Source: Pontibacillus marinus BH030004 = DSM 16465 (GTDB taxonomy: Bacteria; Bacillota; Bacilli; Bacillales; BH030062). Taken from it: 57,987 bases of DNA. Positions 16,912 through 26,121 of the stretch are shown here, piece by piece. Position numbers and translations under genes: made by a program. The stretch lies in contig NZ_AULJ01000038.1 of the NCBI RefSeq assembly GCF_000425225.1, forward strand, positions 1-57,987, given 5' to 3'. The stretch's first letter is position 1. Each line of letters starts with the position of its first letter. The notes under the pieces were generated by a model. The model did no database searches. It was not told where the DNA came from and saw only the letters and a program-made list of their open reading frames with translations.

Positions 16912-17907
16912 ATGAATCTAAATCAAAAAAGGAATTGGATATCTGGTGTTTTATTTACAGCGGTTTTTGCAGCTTTAGGGCTCCTACTCATTCAACTTCC
17001 TGTATTTCAACATATCGGGGCATTAGCTTCCTCGATATTACTCGCAATCCTATACAGACAATTGTTTGGATACCCTAATCAACTACGTACCGGTATCCAG
17101 TTTTCTACAAAGAAACTTTTGCGTGTTGCGATTATCTTATTTGGACTGAAATTAAATTTAGATGTTGTTTTTAATGAAGGACTTGGGCTTCTTGTAAGAG
17201 GAGCAGGGACGATCATATTCGCTCTAATTGTTACCATGCTTTTAGCTAAATGGTTCAAAGGGGACAAAACCATTTCCATGTTACTTGCTGTTGGAACGGG
17301 GGTGTGCGGGGCTGCGGCCATTGCGGCTGTTTCTCCCATTATAAAATCTGAAGAAGAGGATACTGCATTAAGTGTTGGCATCATTGCACTTGTAGGAACG
17401 ATCTTCGGCATTGCTTACACATTAATTGGACCCTTGTTACCTATATCAGCTGAGTCCTATGGAATTTGGTCTGGACTAAGCCTTCATGAAATTGCACACG
17501 TTGCTTTAGCCGCTGCTCCAGCTGGAGAAGATGCATTAGCCATGGCCTTGTTAGCGAAGTTAGGCCGAGTTTTATTATTAATTCCACTTTGCTTCATACT
17601 GGTATATTGGATGCAACGTAAAAACAAAGACCAAAATGCCGAAACAAATGTGTCTTTCCCTTGGTTTTTACTAGGCTTTATCATCATGAGCTTTTTAGGT
17701 AGTTATGTTTTTGGGCACTCAATCCCCCTACCTGACAATTCTTTAACCATCGTTTCCCATATCACAACATTCCTATTAGCTATGGCGATGAGTGGACTCG
17801 GATTAAATGTCGACCTAAAGAGCATTGGTACCAAAACACTCCGACCATTACTTGCGATGTTTATTACGTCTGTGCTGTTATCCATCGTAACGTATTTCAT
17901 GCTCTAA
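16912..17907 (+). CDS. YeiH-family putative sulfate/sulfite exporter
   Basis: Integral membrane protein of the PSE (YeiH/YadS, UPF0324) family, 331 residues with about ten membrane segments. The characteristic LFGLKLNLDVVFNEGL (about residue 80), VGTGVCGAAAIAAVSPIIKSEEEDTALSVG (about 125-155) and LSLHEIAHVALAAA blocks are all visible. ATG 16912 follows AGAGGTG at six bases, and a GTG three codons earlier is less likely. Members paired with LysR regulators have been linked to sulfur metabolites, but transport substrates are poorly established. It has its own promoter region shared with the divergent LysR gene. Confidence 0.85.
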   Translation: MNLNQKRNWISGVLFTAVFAALGLLLIQLPVFQHIGALASSILLAILYRQLFGYPNQLRTGIQFSTKKLLRVAIILFGLKLNLDVVFNEGLGLLVRGAGTIIFALIVTMLLAKWFKGDKTISMLLAVGTGVCGAAAIAAVSPIIKSEEEDTALSVGIIALVGTIFGIAYTLIGPLLPISAESYGIWSGLSLHEIAHVALAAAPAGEDALAMALLAKLGRVLLLIPLCFILVYWMQRKNKDQNAETNVSFPWFLLGFIIMSFLGSYVFGHSIPLPDNSLTIVSHITTFLLAMAMSGLGLNVDLKSIGTKTLRPLLAMFITSVLLSIVTYFML

Positions 17908-17992
17908 AATTTGCAAAAAACCCTCCCATTTTTGGAATTCTTTCATAGAGTATTTAAGAAAGCATTTCCTTAATGAGTTGGAGGTGTGTTAC

Positions 17993-18091
17993 ATGTCTGG
18001 AGGTTACGGTGGCGGTTTCGCGTTACTTGTTGTGCTTTTCATCTTGCTTATCATTATTGGAGCAGGATTTGGCGGAAGAGGCTATTACTAA
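17993..18091 (+). CDS. YjcZ-family small sporulation-type protein
   Basis: A 32-residue gene too short for routine calling. It encodes a Gly/Tyr N terminus (MSGGYGGGFA), one hydrophobic helix (LLVVLFILLIIIGA) and a Gly-rich end (GFGGRGYY). This is the organisation of the YjcZ/YhjA-type tiny proteins common in Bacillus spores. TTGGAGGTG lies seven bases before the ATG and a strong terminator follows within 20 bp, so it is an independent transcription unit. Function is unknown. The spore link is by family. Confidence 0.85.
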   Translation: MSGGYGGGFALLVVLFILLIIIGAGFGGRGYY

Positions 18092-18106
18092 ATTGATATT
18101 AAAAAA

Positions 18107-18132
18107 GGGGAAGAGCTGATGAGCTCTTCCCC
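18107..18132. terminator. Bidirectional terminator between the YjcZ-like gene and the nag operon
   Basis: GGGGAAGAGCT / AGCTCTTCCCC, 11-bp perfect stem, 4-nt loop, with an A-run on the left and CTTTC on the right. Confidence 0.9.
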
Positions 18133-18147
18133 TTTCTTACTTAATCA

Positions 18148-18870
18148 TCAATATGAAATCCGATCTCTATACTTGTTAAGCAGTGCTTGATTGGATGAAT
18201 CCGAACCATCTACATTGCCACTTTTTAAAATAGGTGGATCTATCCCATTTTCCTTTAATTTTATGATGGTTTTAGAAAACACCTCTTGTAAAAGGGCTGT
18301 TGCGATAACAGAAGATACTGGAGAGAACGGTTCATCTATATCGGTATAGCTCATCACGGCATCTCCTACTGGAACATTCGTCTCAAGAGTATGATCCACA
18401 ACCTCCTCTAACCGGTAGCCGGAAGGGTGTTTGGATTTTAGATTATTTTTGTATTCCTTAGAAAGCAGCCCAACAATGAATGCCCCTTTTTCTTTCCCGT
18501 ATAAAGCAGCATCTATAGGCACGGGGTTACGCCCAGAGGTTGAAATAACAATGAGTGCATCGTTCTTTCTTATATCCTCATGTTGAAAGGAATCCTCTAA
18601 CATGTTCTGTTTTCGTTCATTTTCACTGGCTTGCTCAGCACCGTTGTGTAACATAAAAGGCTCAAGGTTAATAGCACGAACGGGAGCCAACCCCCCTGCT
18701 CGATAAAAGGAATCCTGAGCAATTAAATTGGAATGCCCGCATCCAAATAAATGAATGATCCCTCCATTGCTAATGACCTTAGCCATTTGATCACTTACTT
18801 CGTCTACATCTTTTTTGGTAGAAGCCTCTAGCTCTTGAAGCATTTTTGAAGCGGTTGATAAATAGCTCAT
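18148..18870 (-). CDS. SIS-domain sugar-phosphate-binding protein (UPF0309 type)
   Basis: A 240-residue single-SIS protein. HLFGCGHSNLIAQDSFYRAGG (about 38-58) and the phosphate-binding ALIVISTSGRNPVPIDAAL block (about 108-126) are typical of SIS sugar isomerases/binders in the UPF0309 group. The start ATG at 18870 has TGAGGTGA that overlaps the nagR stop, so it is translationally coupled as the last gene of the nag operon. The frame is open 30 codons further inside nagR, but there is no supporting site. The context implies a role with GlcNAc- or MurNAc-phosphates; the exact reaction is not known to me. Confidence 0.8.
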   Translation of the reverse strand: MSYLSTASKMLQELEASTKKDVDEVSDQMAKVISNGGIIHLFGCGHSNLIAQDSFYRAGGLAPVRAINLEPFMLHNGAEQASENERKQNMLEDSFQHEDIRKNDALIVISTSGRNPVPIDAALYGKEKGAFIVGLLSKEYKNNLKSKHPSGYRLEEVVDHTLETNVPVGDAVMSYTDIDEPFSPVSSVIATALLQEVFSKTIIKLKENGIDPPILKSGNVDGSDSSNQALLNKYRDRISY

Positions 18871-18880
18871 TAGAGTCACC

Positions 18881-19606
18881 TCAAGTCCGATAAATATCGC
18901 TGATGAATTTATAACGGTCGGCTCTATATGCTGATTTAACAACTTCAAATGCCCTACCATCTTTTAAAAAACTGTGACGCTCCATGTGTAAAATAGCTGA
19001 TGCAGGTGGAATTTCTAATAAGTTTGATAAGTGCTGATCTGCAATCGTGGCTTCAATCATCTGTGAAGCTTTTTCGATTTCTAGCTTTAATGTGTTCTCA
19101 ATGTAATCGTATAAAGAACCTTGAACAAGATCTTCTGATAAGTCAGGAATCAACGCTGTATGAATATACGTTGTTTCAACAGCCATCGGTTTATGATCGG
19201 CATAACGTATTCGTTTAATTTCATATACTTGTTGTTCCATATCTAGTTGGAGCTTTGTCGCTATATCTTGTGGTATTGGGATCGTCTTAAATACGAGTAA
19301 CTTACTACTAGCAGTCATCCCCCTTTGTTTCATATCCTCTGTGAAGCCTGTCATCCCTTGAAGTGGCTGTTCAATTTTACGTTCAGAAACAAAGGTACCT
19401 TTCCCTCTTTCTCTATATAAATGACCGTCATTCACCATGTTTGTTATGGCTTGCCGAACCGTCATACGGCTAACATTATAGCCTTCCGATAGTTCTCTCT
19501 CTGATGGAATCATATCCCCTGGATTAAACTCCTGTTGTTCAATCCTGTTCTTCAGATCCTCTATAATTTGATAATAAATTGGTAGAGGAGACTGCTTATT
19601 AATCAT
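18881..19606 (-). CDS. nagR: GntR/HutC-family GlcNAc regulator NagR
   Basis: Transcription factor of 241 residues: a GntR winged helix (about 8-72; VSRMTVRQAITNMVNDGHLYRERGKGTFV, quoted as two consecutive elements) and a UTRA effector domain (about 90-235) ending in LHMERHSFLKDGRAFE. B. subtilis NagR (YvoA) and DasR repress GlcNAc genes and respond to glucosamine 6-phosphate or GlcNAc-6-P. It sits 14 bp after nagB in the same operon. A matching operator lies upstream of nagE. Confidence 0.9.
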   Translation of the reverse strand: MINKQSPLPIYYQIIEDLKNRIEQQEFNPGDMIPSERELSEGYNVSRMTVRQAITNMVNDGHLYRERGKGTFVSERKIEQPLQGMTGFTEDMKQRGMTASSKLLVFKTIPIPQDIATKLQLDMEQQVYEIKRIRYADHKPMAVETTYIHTALIPDLSEDLVQGSLYDYIENTLKLEIEKASQMIEATIADQHLSNLLEIPPASAILHMERHSFLKDGRAFEVVKSAYRADRYKFISDIYRT

Positions 19607-19620
19607 ACATACTCTCTCCC

Positions 19621-20355
19621 TTATTTTCCTTCAACAAGTTGATAGGAAGCTTGATCCACAAGAAGGGTGACATTCTTATGATCGTGTAAAGCAGAAGCTG
19701 GGAATTGCTCATCTACTGGTCCTTCGAGGAGACGTTTGATCGCTTCAGCTTTCCGCTCGCCTGAGGCTAATAAAACAATTTGTTTACTTTTAAGGATGGA
19801 ACCGATCCCCATCGTAATCGCTTGCTTCGGTACTTCATCAAATGAATTAAAAAACCTGGCATTAGCTTGTCGGGTTGATAACTCCAGATTCACAATATGC
19901 GTCAAACTAGTAAAAGAAGTACCTGGTTCATTAAATCCTATATGACCATTTTCCCCAATCCCAAGTAATTGAAGGTCTGGTGGTCCAATCTCATCTATAA
20001 TTCCTTCATACCTCTTGCACTCTTGATAAAGACTGCTTGTTTTTCCATCAGGTATATACGTCTGATCTTCTCGGATATTGATATGGTCAAAAAGCTGTTC
20101 TTTCATAAATAAATGATAACTTTGGGAATGGGTTTTGTCTAAACCTACATATTCATCCAAATTGATAGAAGAAACATTAGAATAATCAATATTCCCTTGC
20201 TTATATCTTCTGATCACATGTTTGTATGCTCCAAGAGGTGTTCCCCCTGTCGCTAAACCTAATACGGACTGAGGATACTCTTGAACTTGTTGTTCTATGA
20301 GTGAAGCTGCTAATTGACTGAGCTCCTCATAGTTTTCTAAAACCTTAACATTCAT
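19621..20355 (-). CDS. nagB: Glucosamine-6-phosphate deaminase NagB
   Basis: Converts glucosamine 6-phosphate to fructose 6-phosphate and ammonia. It has 244 residues, the short Bacillus length. Motifs include LGLATGGTPLGAYK near residue 33, NLDEYVGL, and LLGIGENGHIGFNEPGTSF with the catalytic His/Asp region. The start overlaps the nagA stop by 4 bp. The E. coli-type allosteric C-terminal extension is absent, as in Gram-positive homologues. Confidence 0.95.
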   Translation of the reverse strand: MNVKVLENYEELSQLAASLIEQQVQEYPQSVLGLATGGTPLGAYKHVIRRYKQGNIDYSNVSSINLDEYVGLDKTHSQSYHLFMKEQLFDHINIREDQTYIPDGKTSSLYQECKRYEGIIDEIGPPDLQLLGIGENGHIGFNEPGTSFTSLTHIVNLELSTRQANARFFNSFDEVPKQAITMGIGSILKSKQIVLLASGERKAEAIKRLLEGPVDEQFPASALHDHKNVTLLVDQASYQLVEGK

Positions 20356-21539
20356 GATGCTTCTTCACCTCTTTGATCATAGGAGATAGTGCCTCTACAA
20401 ATCGTCATAATAACCTGATCTTGATTATCTAATAAAATCAAGTCAGCATCTTTCCCTACTGATATACTCCCCTTGCGATCAAATACATCTAACTGTTTAG
20501 CTGCATTAGCAGAAGTAATAGCTGCAAGGTCTGCGTAGGAGAGGTTATTTCCTGCTTTCATATTTCTTGCGGCTTCTTCTAACGTTAATATACTTCCAGC
20601 CAATGCCCCATTTGCAAGACGTGCTTCTCCATTACTGACAATAACATCTTGCCCACCAAGGTCATAAGTTCCCTCCGGAAGACATTTTGCTCTCATAGCA
20701 TCCGTAATCAGGATTGTTCGATCAGCCTTTGTAAATTGATAGGCAATATGAATAGCATCCTTTTGAACATGAATATGGTCGACAATCATTTCGACTTTCA
20801 CATCATCATTCAAAAATGCTGCTCCGACTACACCTGGCTCACGATGATGAAGCCCACTCATTTGATTATAAAGGTGTGTAATATGACGAGCTCCTTTTTG
20901 AACTGCCTGATTTACAGTGGCTAGCGTCGCATCACTATGACCAATGGAAGCCACAACACCTTGAGAGGTTAGATGTTCAATGAAGTCTAATCCCCCCTCT
21001 ACCTCAGGGGCTAGTGTCACCAATCGAATATGGTTTCGACTCTCTTTTTGCCAGGCTTGAAATAAATCAATGGAAGGAGGAACAACATGATCAATAGGTT
21101 GTGCTCCTACTTTTTTCTCTGAAATAAATGGACCTTCCAAATGAACACCTAATAATTCAGCCTGACCACTTTCAGGCTGGTCATCAACATATTCCCCTGC
21201 ATTTGAAAGGGCATTTGAAATAGCTTCATCAGATTGTGTCATCGTTGTTGCTAAAAAGCTTGTTGTTCCTTCCTTAGGCAGCTGTGAAGCCATTCCTGAC
21301 AAAGCTTCTTCTGTTGCATCCATTACATCATGACCGTTAGCTCCATGAATATGAACATCAACAAACCCCGGTAGAAGCGTCCAGTTTTTACCTTTTCCAT
21401 CAATGACATGATCTGCTCCCCCAATAAATTGAGAGGAGATTTGATTGATCTTGCCGTCTTTTATCTGTAATGATCCCATATCGATTTCTTGGGTTTCTGA
21501 AATAATGTTAACATTCGTGATTTCAATGATTCCTTGCAT
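20352..21539 (-). CDS. nagA: N-acetylglucosamine-6-phosphate deacetylase NagA
   Basis: Amidohydrolase removing the acetyl group from GlcNAc-6-P. In 395 residues it shows PGFVDVHIHGANGHDVMDA (metal ligands HxH), HLEGPFISEKKVGAQ (Glu), SIGHSDA (His), ITHLYNQMSG (His) and the catalytic Asp in ILITDAMRA. The ATG at 21539 is supported by AGGAGG six bases upstream. The frame remains open five codons earlier with no site. It lies between nagE (53 bp upstream) and nagB. Confidence 0.95.
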   Translation of the reverse strand: MQGIIEITNVNIISETQEIDMGSLQIKDGKINQISSQFIGGADHVIDGKGKNWTLLPGFVDVHIHGANGHDVMDATEEALSGMASQLPKEGTTSFLATTMTQSDEAISNALSNAGEYVDDQPESGQAELLGVHLEGPFISEKKVGAQPIDHVVPPSIDLFQAWQKESRNHIRLVTLAPEVEGGLDFIEHLTSQGVVASIGHSDATLATVNQAVQKGARHITHLYNQMSGLHHREPGVVGAAFLNDDVKVEMIVDHIHVQKDAIHIAYQFTKADRTILITDAMRAKCLPEGTYDLGGQDVIVSNGEARLANGALAGSILTLEEAARNMKAGNNLSYADLAAITSANAAKQLDVFDRKGSISVGKDADLILLDNQDQVIMTICRGTISYDQRGEEAS

Positions 21540-21562
21540 CTTATTCCTCCTCATCGTTTGAA

Positions 21563-21587
21563 TGGGAGAAGCATTATGCTTCTCCCA
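21563..21587 (-). promoter_or_regulatory. Intercistronic hairpin between nagE and nagA
   Basis: TGGGAGAAGCA / TGCTTCTCCCA, perfect 11-bp stem, 3-nt loop. No T-run follows on either strand, so it is more likely an mRNA stabiliser or processing site than a full terminator. Confidence 0.6.
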
Positions 21588-21592
21588 TCAAC

Positions 21593-23524
21593 CTATGAAC
21601 CCACTGTAATAATTCCTGATTCTCCTTTTTGAACAGAACCGGACTTATGAAGGGTAACCATTTCATTTTCAAGATTTGTAAAGATGATCGGAGTAATAAC
21701 AGAAGGTGCTTTCTCTCTTACCTCATCCATTTGAACTCGAATTAAAGGATCTCCTTGTTTTACCGTTTGCTCAGCTTCTACTAGTGTTTCAAAACCTTCA
21801 CCATTCAGCTTCACTGTATCCAGTCCGATATGAATTAGGATTTCTAATCCATTCTCTAATTCTAATCCAATAGCATGTTTGGTTGGGAATACCTGAACCA
21901 CTTTTCCATCTACCGGAGAATGGAATGTGTCCCCTTGAGGATCGACAGCAAAACCTTGACCCATCATCCCTTGTGCAAAAACTTCATCTGGAACTTCAGC
22001 TAAAGGAAGAACCTTACCATCCATCGGCATCACAAAGTCTTTCCCACTAAGACTACGATCATGAGGTTTGTCATTCTCAGAATTTGTAGTTTGACCCTGC
22101 TCTTGTGGCGGATTCATATTCCCTTGTTCCATTCGTTTCTTCATGGCTTCAGCAAGAAATTCTACACTTGTTCCTACTATAACCTGTAAGTTGCGCTTTC
22201 CAACTTTCATTACACCTCTAGATCCGTATCTTTTAAGTTTATTTTCATTCGCTTGATCTCTGTCTTTCAACTGCATTCTTAAGCGAGTTGTACAATAATC
22301 TAGAGATTCAATATTATCTGGTCCGCCTAATGCATCTAGGTAATAATATGCTTTTGTATCAAAATCATCCGTTTCATCATTTGGTTGCCCAACTTCTTGC
22401 GTTTCTTCTACAAAGTCTTCATCCTCATCTTCACGACCTGGTGTTTTCAGATCAAGTTTCACGATAAGGAAATAGAATACAAAGAAGTATATTGCCGCCA
22501 TCAATATTCCTATTAGAAGTAGCATTAATGGATTTTCAGCAATACCAAAGTTCAATACGTAGTCAATTAAACCTGCTGAGAATCCAAAGCCATGACGAAT
22601 TTCAAATAGATATGCGATAACCATTGATAAACCTGTCAGAACAGAGTGTACCGCATATAGTAAAGGTGATAAGAACATGAATGAAAACTCAATCGGTTCT
22701 GTAACACCGGTTAAAAATGATGTTAATGCAATACTTAAGAACATGCCTCCTACAGCTGCTTTACGATGTTTCTTCGCTGCAGCATACATCGCAAGACAAG
22801 CCGCGGGAAGACCAAACATCATAACAGGGAAGAATCCTGCTAAGAAGTAACCCGCTTCAGGATCACCATTTAAGAAGCGATTGATTTCCCCATGGACCAC
22901 ATCGCCTCCACTTGTCGTAAAGGAACCGAAGTCGAACCAAATTAATGCGTTAATAACGTGGTGCAATCCTACTGGAATAAGGAGACGGTTGAGTACACCA
23001 TACACCCCTACACCTGCAGCACCAGAGTTTAAGATCCAATTCGTTGTAAAGTCTAAAATTTGCTGTGGATATACCCACAAATGACCAAATATAAATGCAA
23101 GAACAACCATAACAGCGGAAGTGATAATAGGCACAAACCGCTTGCCTCCAAAGAAGGAGAGGTAATCTGGAAACTTCACATCATGGAAGCGATTATAGAG
23201 CATTCCACCTGTTATACCTGCAATGACACCTGCAAAAACGCCCATTTTGACGTCTTCATTAATAGCTTCTATACCACTGTCTAACACTAAGTAACCGATC
23301 GCACCGGCCAATGCAGCAGCTCCACTACCATCTTTCGCAAATCCCATTGCAATACCAATTGCAAAGATCAATGATAGATTCCCCAATATTCCATTCCCTG
23401 CTGCCGTCATGAATGGAATATTCAACATATCTTCCATACCAAGTCGCACAAGAATGGCTGCTGCAGGTAAAGTTGCAATTGGGAACATTAATGATTTCCC
23501 GATTCGTTGTAAGAAATTAAGCAT
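21593..23524 (-). CDS. nagE: N-acetylglucosamine-specific PTS enzyme IICBA
   Basis: Phosphotransferase permease importing GlcNAc as GlcNAc-6-P. The 643 residues hold all three domains in order. IIC is membrane (about 1-365; FGLPAACLAMYAAA, TGVTEPIEFSFMFLSP). IIB (about 395-470) has the phospho-Cys in LDYCTTRLRMQL. IIA (about 500-640) has GLEILIHIGLDTVKL with the phospho-His. It has its own strong ribosome site (GGAGGAAG). It leads the nagE-A-B-R-SIS operon, preceded by a NagR-type operator and a cre-like site. Confidence 0.94.
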   Translation of the reverse strand: MLNFLQRIGKSLMFPIATLPAAAILVRLGMEDMLNIPFMTAAGNGILGNLSLIFAIGIAMGFAKDGSGAAALAGAIGYLVLDSGIEAINEDVKMGVFAGVIAGITGGMLYNRFHDVKFPDYLSFFGGKRFVPIITSAVMVVLAFIFGHLWVYPQQILDFTTNWILNSGAAGVGVYGVLNRLLIPVGLHHVINALIWFDFGSFTTSGGDVVHGEINRFLNGDPEAGYFLAGFFPVMMFGLPAACLAMYAAAKKHRKAAVGGMFLSIALTSFLTGVTEPIEFSFMFLSPLLYAVHSVLTGLSMVIAYLFEIRHGFGFSAGLIDYVLNFGIAENPLMLLLIGILMAAIYFFVFYFLIVKLDLKTPGREDEDEDFVEETQEVGQPNDETDDFDTKAYYYLDALGGPDNIESLDYCTTRLRMQLKDRDQANENKLKRYGSRGVMKVGKRNLQVIVGTSVEFLAEAMKKRMEQGNMNPPQEQGQTTNSENDKPHDRSLSGKDFVMPMDGKVLPLAEVPDEVFAQGMMGQGFAVDPQGDTFHSPVDGKVVQVFPTKHAIGLELENGLEILIHIGLDTVKLNGEGFETLVEAEQTVKQGDPLIRVQMDEVREKAPSVITPIIFTNLENEMVTLHKSGSVQKGESGIITVGS

Positions 23525-23556
23525 GTTTAATCTTCCTCCTGCTGAAAATAAAATGA

Positions 23557-23610
23557 TGAAAACGCTTCAACGTCATATTATCATCTTAACATATAGTTGT
23601 CTATACCAAT
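23557..23610 (-). promoter_or_regulatory. nag operon control region: NagR (dre) operator and cre-like site
   Basis: On the minus strand ATTGGTATAGACAACT (23595-23610) closely fits the operator shape bound by NagR/DasR (TGGT-TA-TAGACCA-like dyad). Between it and nagE lies TGAAGCGTTTTCA (23557-23569), a cre-like palindrome one base short of consensus spacing. The first call is fairly safe given nagR in the operon; the second is tentative. Confidence 0.7.
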
Positions 23611-23706
23611 TATATATGCCACTATTCTTTTCACTCTTACTATGAATCAAAGGTGATCATTTTATGTCCTCTGTGGAGAGGTTAAGATTATCTATTCCTT
23701 AAAAAG

Positions 23707-23741
23707 AAAAACGCTTAGAGCTGTTTTGCTCCAAGCGTTTT
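23707..23741 (-). terminator. Terminator of the riboflavin operon
   Basis: AAAACGCTT-GAGC paired with GCTC-AAGCGTTTT (one mismatch), 5 bp after ribH, with an A/T-run on each side. Confidence 0.88.
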
Positions 23742-23745
23742 ATCT

Positions 23746-24216
23746 TTACATATCAAAGCTTTTATTCAAGTTCGCCATTTCAAGCGCTGCTGTAGCTGCT
23801 TCCCAGCCTTTGTTACCAGCTTTTGTACCAGCACGTTCAATTGCCTGCTCAATCGTTTCAGTCGTAATGACACCGAAAATAACAGGTACACCCGTCTGCA
23901 TAGAAGCTTGGGAAACCCCTTTAGCCGCTTCACTGCAAACATAATCAAAGTGTGGAGTTGAACCGCGAATAACTGTACCTAATGTAACCACAGCATCGTA
24001 TTTCCCTGTATCCGCCATGCGTTTTGCAATCATAGGAATTTCGAATGCGCCTGGTACCCAAGCTACATCAATATCATCTTCACTAACACCGTGGCGTTTG
24101 AAAGCGTCCATCGCACCACCGTGAAGCTTACTTGTAATAAAATCATTAAAACGCCCAACGACGATTCCTACTTTTAATCCTGTCCCGACTAAGTGTCCTT
24201 CAAATTGTTGTCCCAT
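23746..24216 (-). CDS. ribH: 6,7-dimethyl-8-ribityllumazine synthase RibH
   Basis: Condenses the RibA-derived butanone phosphate with the pyrimidine to make lumazine, as a 60-mer capsid. It has 156 residues. Visible motifs are [33 protein letters not shown]-like [21 protein letters not shown] with the catalytic His, and [18 protein letters not shown] at the end. The ribosome site is AGGAGG. It is the last gene of ribD-E-BA-H, the B. subtilis order. Confidence 0.96.
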   Translation of the reverse strand: MGQQFEGHLVGTGLKVGIVVGRFNDFITSKLHGGAMDAFKRHGVSEDDIDVAWVPGAFEIPMIAKRMADTGKYDAVVTLGTVIRGSTPHFDYVCSEAAKGVSQASMQTGVPVIFGVITTETIEQAIERAGTKAGNKGWEAATAALEMANLNKSFDM

Positions 24217-24235
24217 TGAATTGGCCTCCTAAAAT

Positions 24236-25429
24236 TTAATAGTGAAATAAATGACCTAGCTTACTTTGCTTGGCACTCAAGTATTTTTCATTTTCCTTAC
24301 GCTTTTCCATTTGAATTGGTACACGATCTACTGCTTCGAGTCCATATCCTTTTAAACCGGTGATCTTTTTAGGATTGTTTGTAAGCAACTTCATTTTAGA
24401 GATGCCTAGATCCCGTAAAATTTGCGCTCCAATTCCATAATCACGTAGGTCAGGTGGGAATCCTAGTTTTTCGTTTGCTTCTACTGTATCAAGGCCTTCT
24501 TCCTGGAGTTTATAGGCATACATTTTATTGATTAATCCAATGCCACGGCCTTCTTGGCGCATATAAAGAAGAACGCCTTCTCCAGCTTCTTCAATTTGTT
24601 GAAGGGCAGCATGAAGCTGAGGTCCACAATCGCAACGGTACGAACCAAATACATCACCTGTTAAACATTCAGAATGAACACGTACAAGTGTCGGCTCATC
24701 TGGGTTAATGTCTCCTTTAACAAGAGCGATATGTTCCTTATCATCAACAACATTGGAATAACCAATCGCTTTGAAATCTCCATATTCAGTTGGTAAATTA
24801 ATTTCAATTTCTCTTTGTACAAGCTTATCCTTTGAATTACGGTAATGGATTAAATCCTGGATCGTAATCATTTTTAAATCATGCTCATTAGCCATTTCAC
24901 GAAGATCAGGCACTCGTGCCATCGTTCCGTCATCTTTTATGATTTCACAGATTACACCTGCAGGCTTTGACCCGGAAAGCTTCGCCAAGTCTACAGCCGC
25001 TTCTGTATGCCCTGCACGGCGAAGTACGCCTCCCTCTTTAGCAAGGAGCGGGAAGATGTGTCCAGGACGTTTAAAATCCTGCGACTTTGCTTCAGGGTTC
25101 AGCATTTCTTTGATCGTTACAGACCGCTCTGCCGCTGAAATTCCTGTGCTCGTTGTTTTATGGTCAATGGAAACGGTAAAAGCTGTACCATGTGGATCTG
25201 TGTTTCGCTCTACCATCGGAAAAAGTTCAAGACTTTCAGCTATATCCTGAGAAACCGGAGCACACACAAGACCTTTTCCATGCGTAATCATAAAGTTGAT
25301 CACTTGTGGTGTTGCTTTATCGGCTAATGCAATCAGGTCACCTTCGTTTTCTCGATCTTCATCATCACACACGATAACCATTTTGCCATTCTGAAGATCT
25401 CTTATGGCATCTTCTATTTTATCAAACAT
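24236..25429 (-). CDS. ribBA: Bifunctional DHBP synthase/GTP cyclohydrolase II RibBA
   Basis: Two-domain riboflavin enzyme of 397 residues. The DHBP synthase part (about 1-200) shows [17 protein letters not shown] and [16 protein letters not shown]. The GTP cyclohydrolase II part (about 205-397) has the zinc site [17 protein letters not shown] and the catalytic [12 protein letters not shown] 25429 matches the B. subtilis RibA start and has GGGAGTGA upstream. A further ATG five codons ahead overlaps that site. Operon gene three of four. Confidence 0.95.
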   Translation of the reverse strand: MFDKIEDAIRDLQNGKMVIVCDDEDRENEGDLIALADKATPQVINFMITHGKGLVCAPVSQDIAESLELFPMVERNTDPHGTAFTVSIDHKTTSTGISAAERSVTIKEMLNPEAKSQDFKRPGHIFPLLAKEGGVLRRAGHTEAAVDLAKLSGSKPAGVICEIIKDDGTMARVPDLREMANEHDLKMITIQDLIHYRNSKDKLVQREIEINLPTEYGDFKAIGYSNVVDDKEHIALVKGDINPDEPTLVRVHSECLTGDVFGSYRCDCGPQLHAALQQIEEAGEGVLLYMRQEGRGIGLINKMYAYKLQEEGLDTVEANEKLGFPPDLRDYGIGAQILRDLGISKMKLLTNNPKKITGLKGYGLEAVDRVPIQMEKRKENEKYLSAKQSKLGHLFHY

Positions 25430-25453
25430 GTTCTTCACTCCCATTTATTCAAC

Positions 25454-26107
25454 CTACATGAACCCGTTCTCTTGTAGAAAGGACTCTGTAATGGACGATG
25501 ACTTTTTATCTGAACCAAATTGTTTTGTTAAAAAATTCACGACATACTTGCCTAACATATCGATCTCAATGTTCACATGATCACCAGCGCCTTTATCCCC
25601 TATAATGGTGTGTTCCATTGTGTGTGGAATTAGAGAGATCGTAATCCCTTTATCATTTACGCCAAAAACCGTTAGGCTCGTGCCATCAACGGTGACAGAT
25701 CCTTTATAAACAAAATAATCAAGTAATTCAGTTGGAAGCTCAATGTCATAATAAACAGCATTGGATTCCGCTTTTTTGCTTGTAATGGTCCCAAGGCCAT
25801 CAACATGACCTGATACCATATGTCCTCCAAATCTACCATCTGCTTTCATGGCTCGTTCTAGATTGACTTTACTACCCTTTGATAGTTCATTTAGATTCGT
25901 TGCTTTAAACGTTTCAGGCATTACATCGAAGCTTGCTTCATCTTTCGTATAGTGTGTCACAGTTAAGCACACACCATTAACGGATATACTATCACCTAAA
26001 TGAACGTCCTCAAGGATTTTACTGGCTTGCACAATGATTTCCATCGATTCTTGACCCGATTGGATACGTTTCACTGTGCCAAGCTCTTCTATAATTCCAG
26101 TAAACAT
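25454..26107 (-). CDS. ribE: Riboflavin synthase alpha subunit RibE
   Basis: Dismutates two lumazines to riboflavin. The 217 residues comprise two lumazine-binding barrels: MFTGIIEELGTVKRI with GDSISVNGVCLTV in the first, and GGHMVSGHVDGLGTI with KGSVTVDGTSLTVFGV in the second. The duplicated G-x-C/S-LTV pattern is clear. The ribosome site is GGGGGA close to the ATG. It sits 14 bp after ribD and 24 bp before ribBA. Confidence 0.95.
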   Translation of the reverse strand: MFTGIIEELGTVKRIQSGQESMEIIVQASKILEDVHLGDSISVNGVCLTVTHYTKDEASFDVMPETFKATNLNELSKGSKVNLERAMKADGRFGGHMVSGHVDGLGTITSKKAESNAVYYDIELPTELLDYFVYKGSVTVDGTSLTVFGVNDKGITISLIPHTMEHTIIGDKGAGDHVNIEIDMLGKYVVNFLTKQFGSDKKSSSITESFLQENGFM

Positions 26108-26121
26108 GGGATCCCCCCTGC

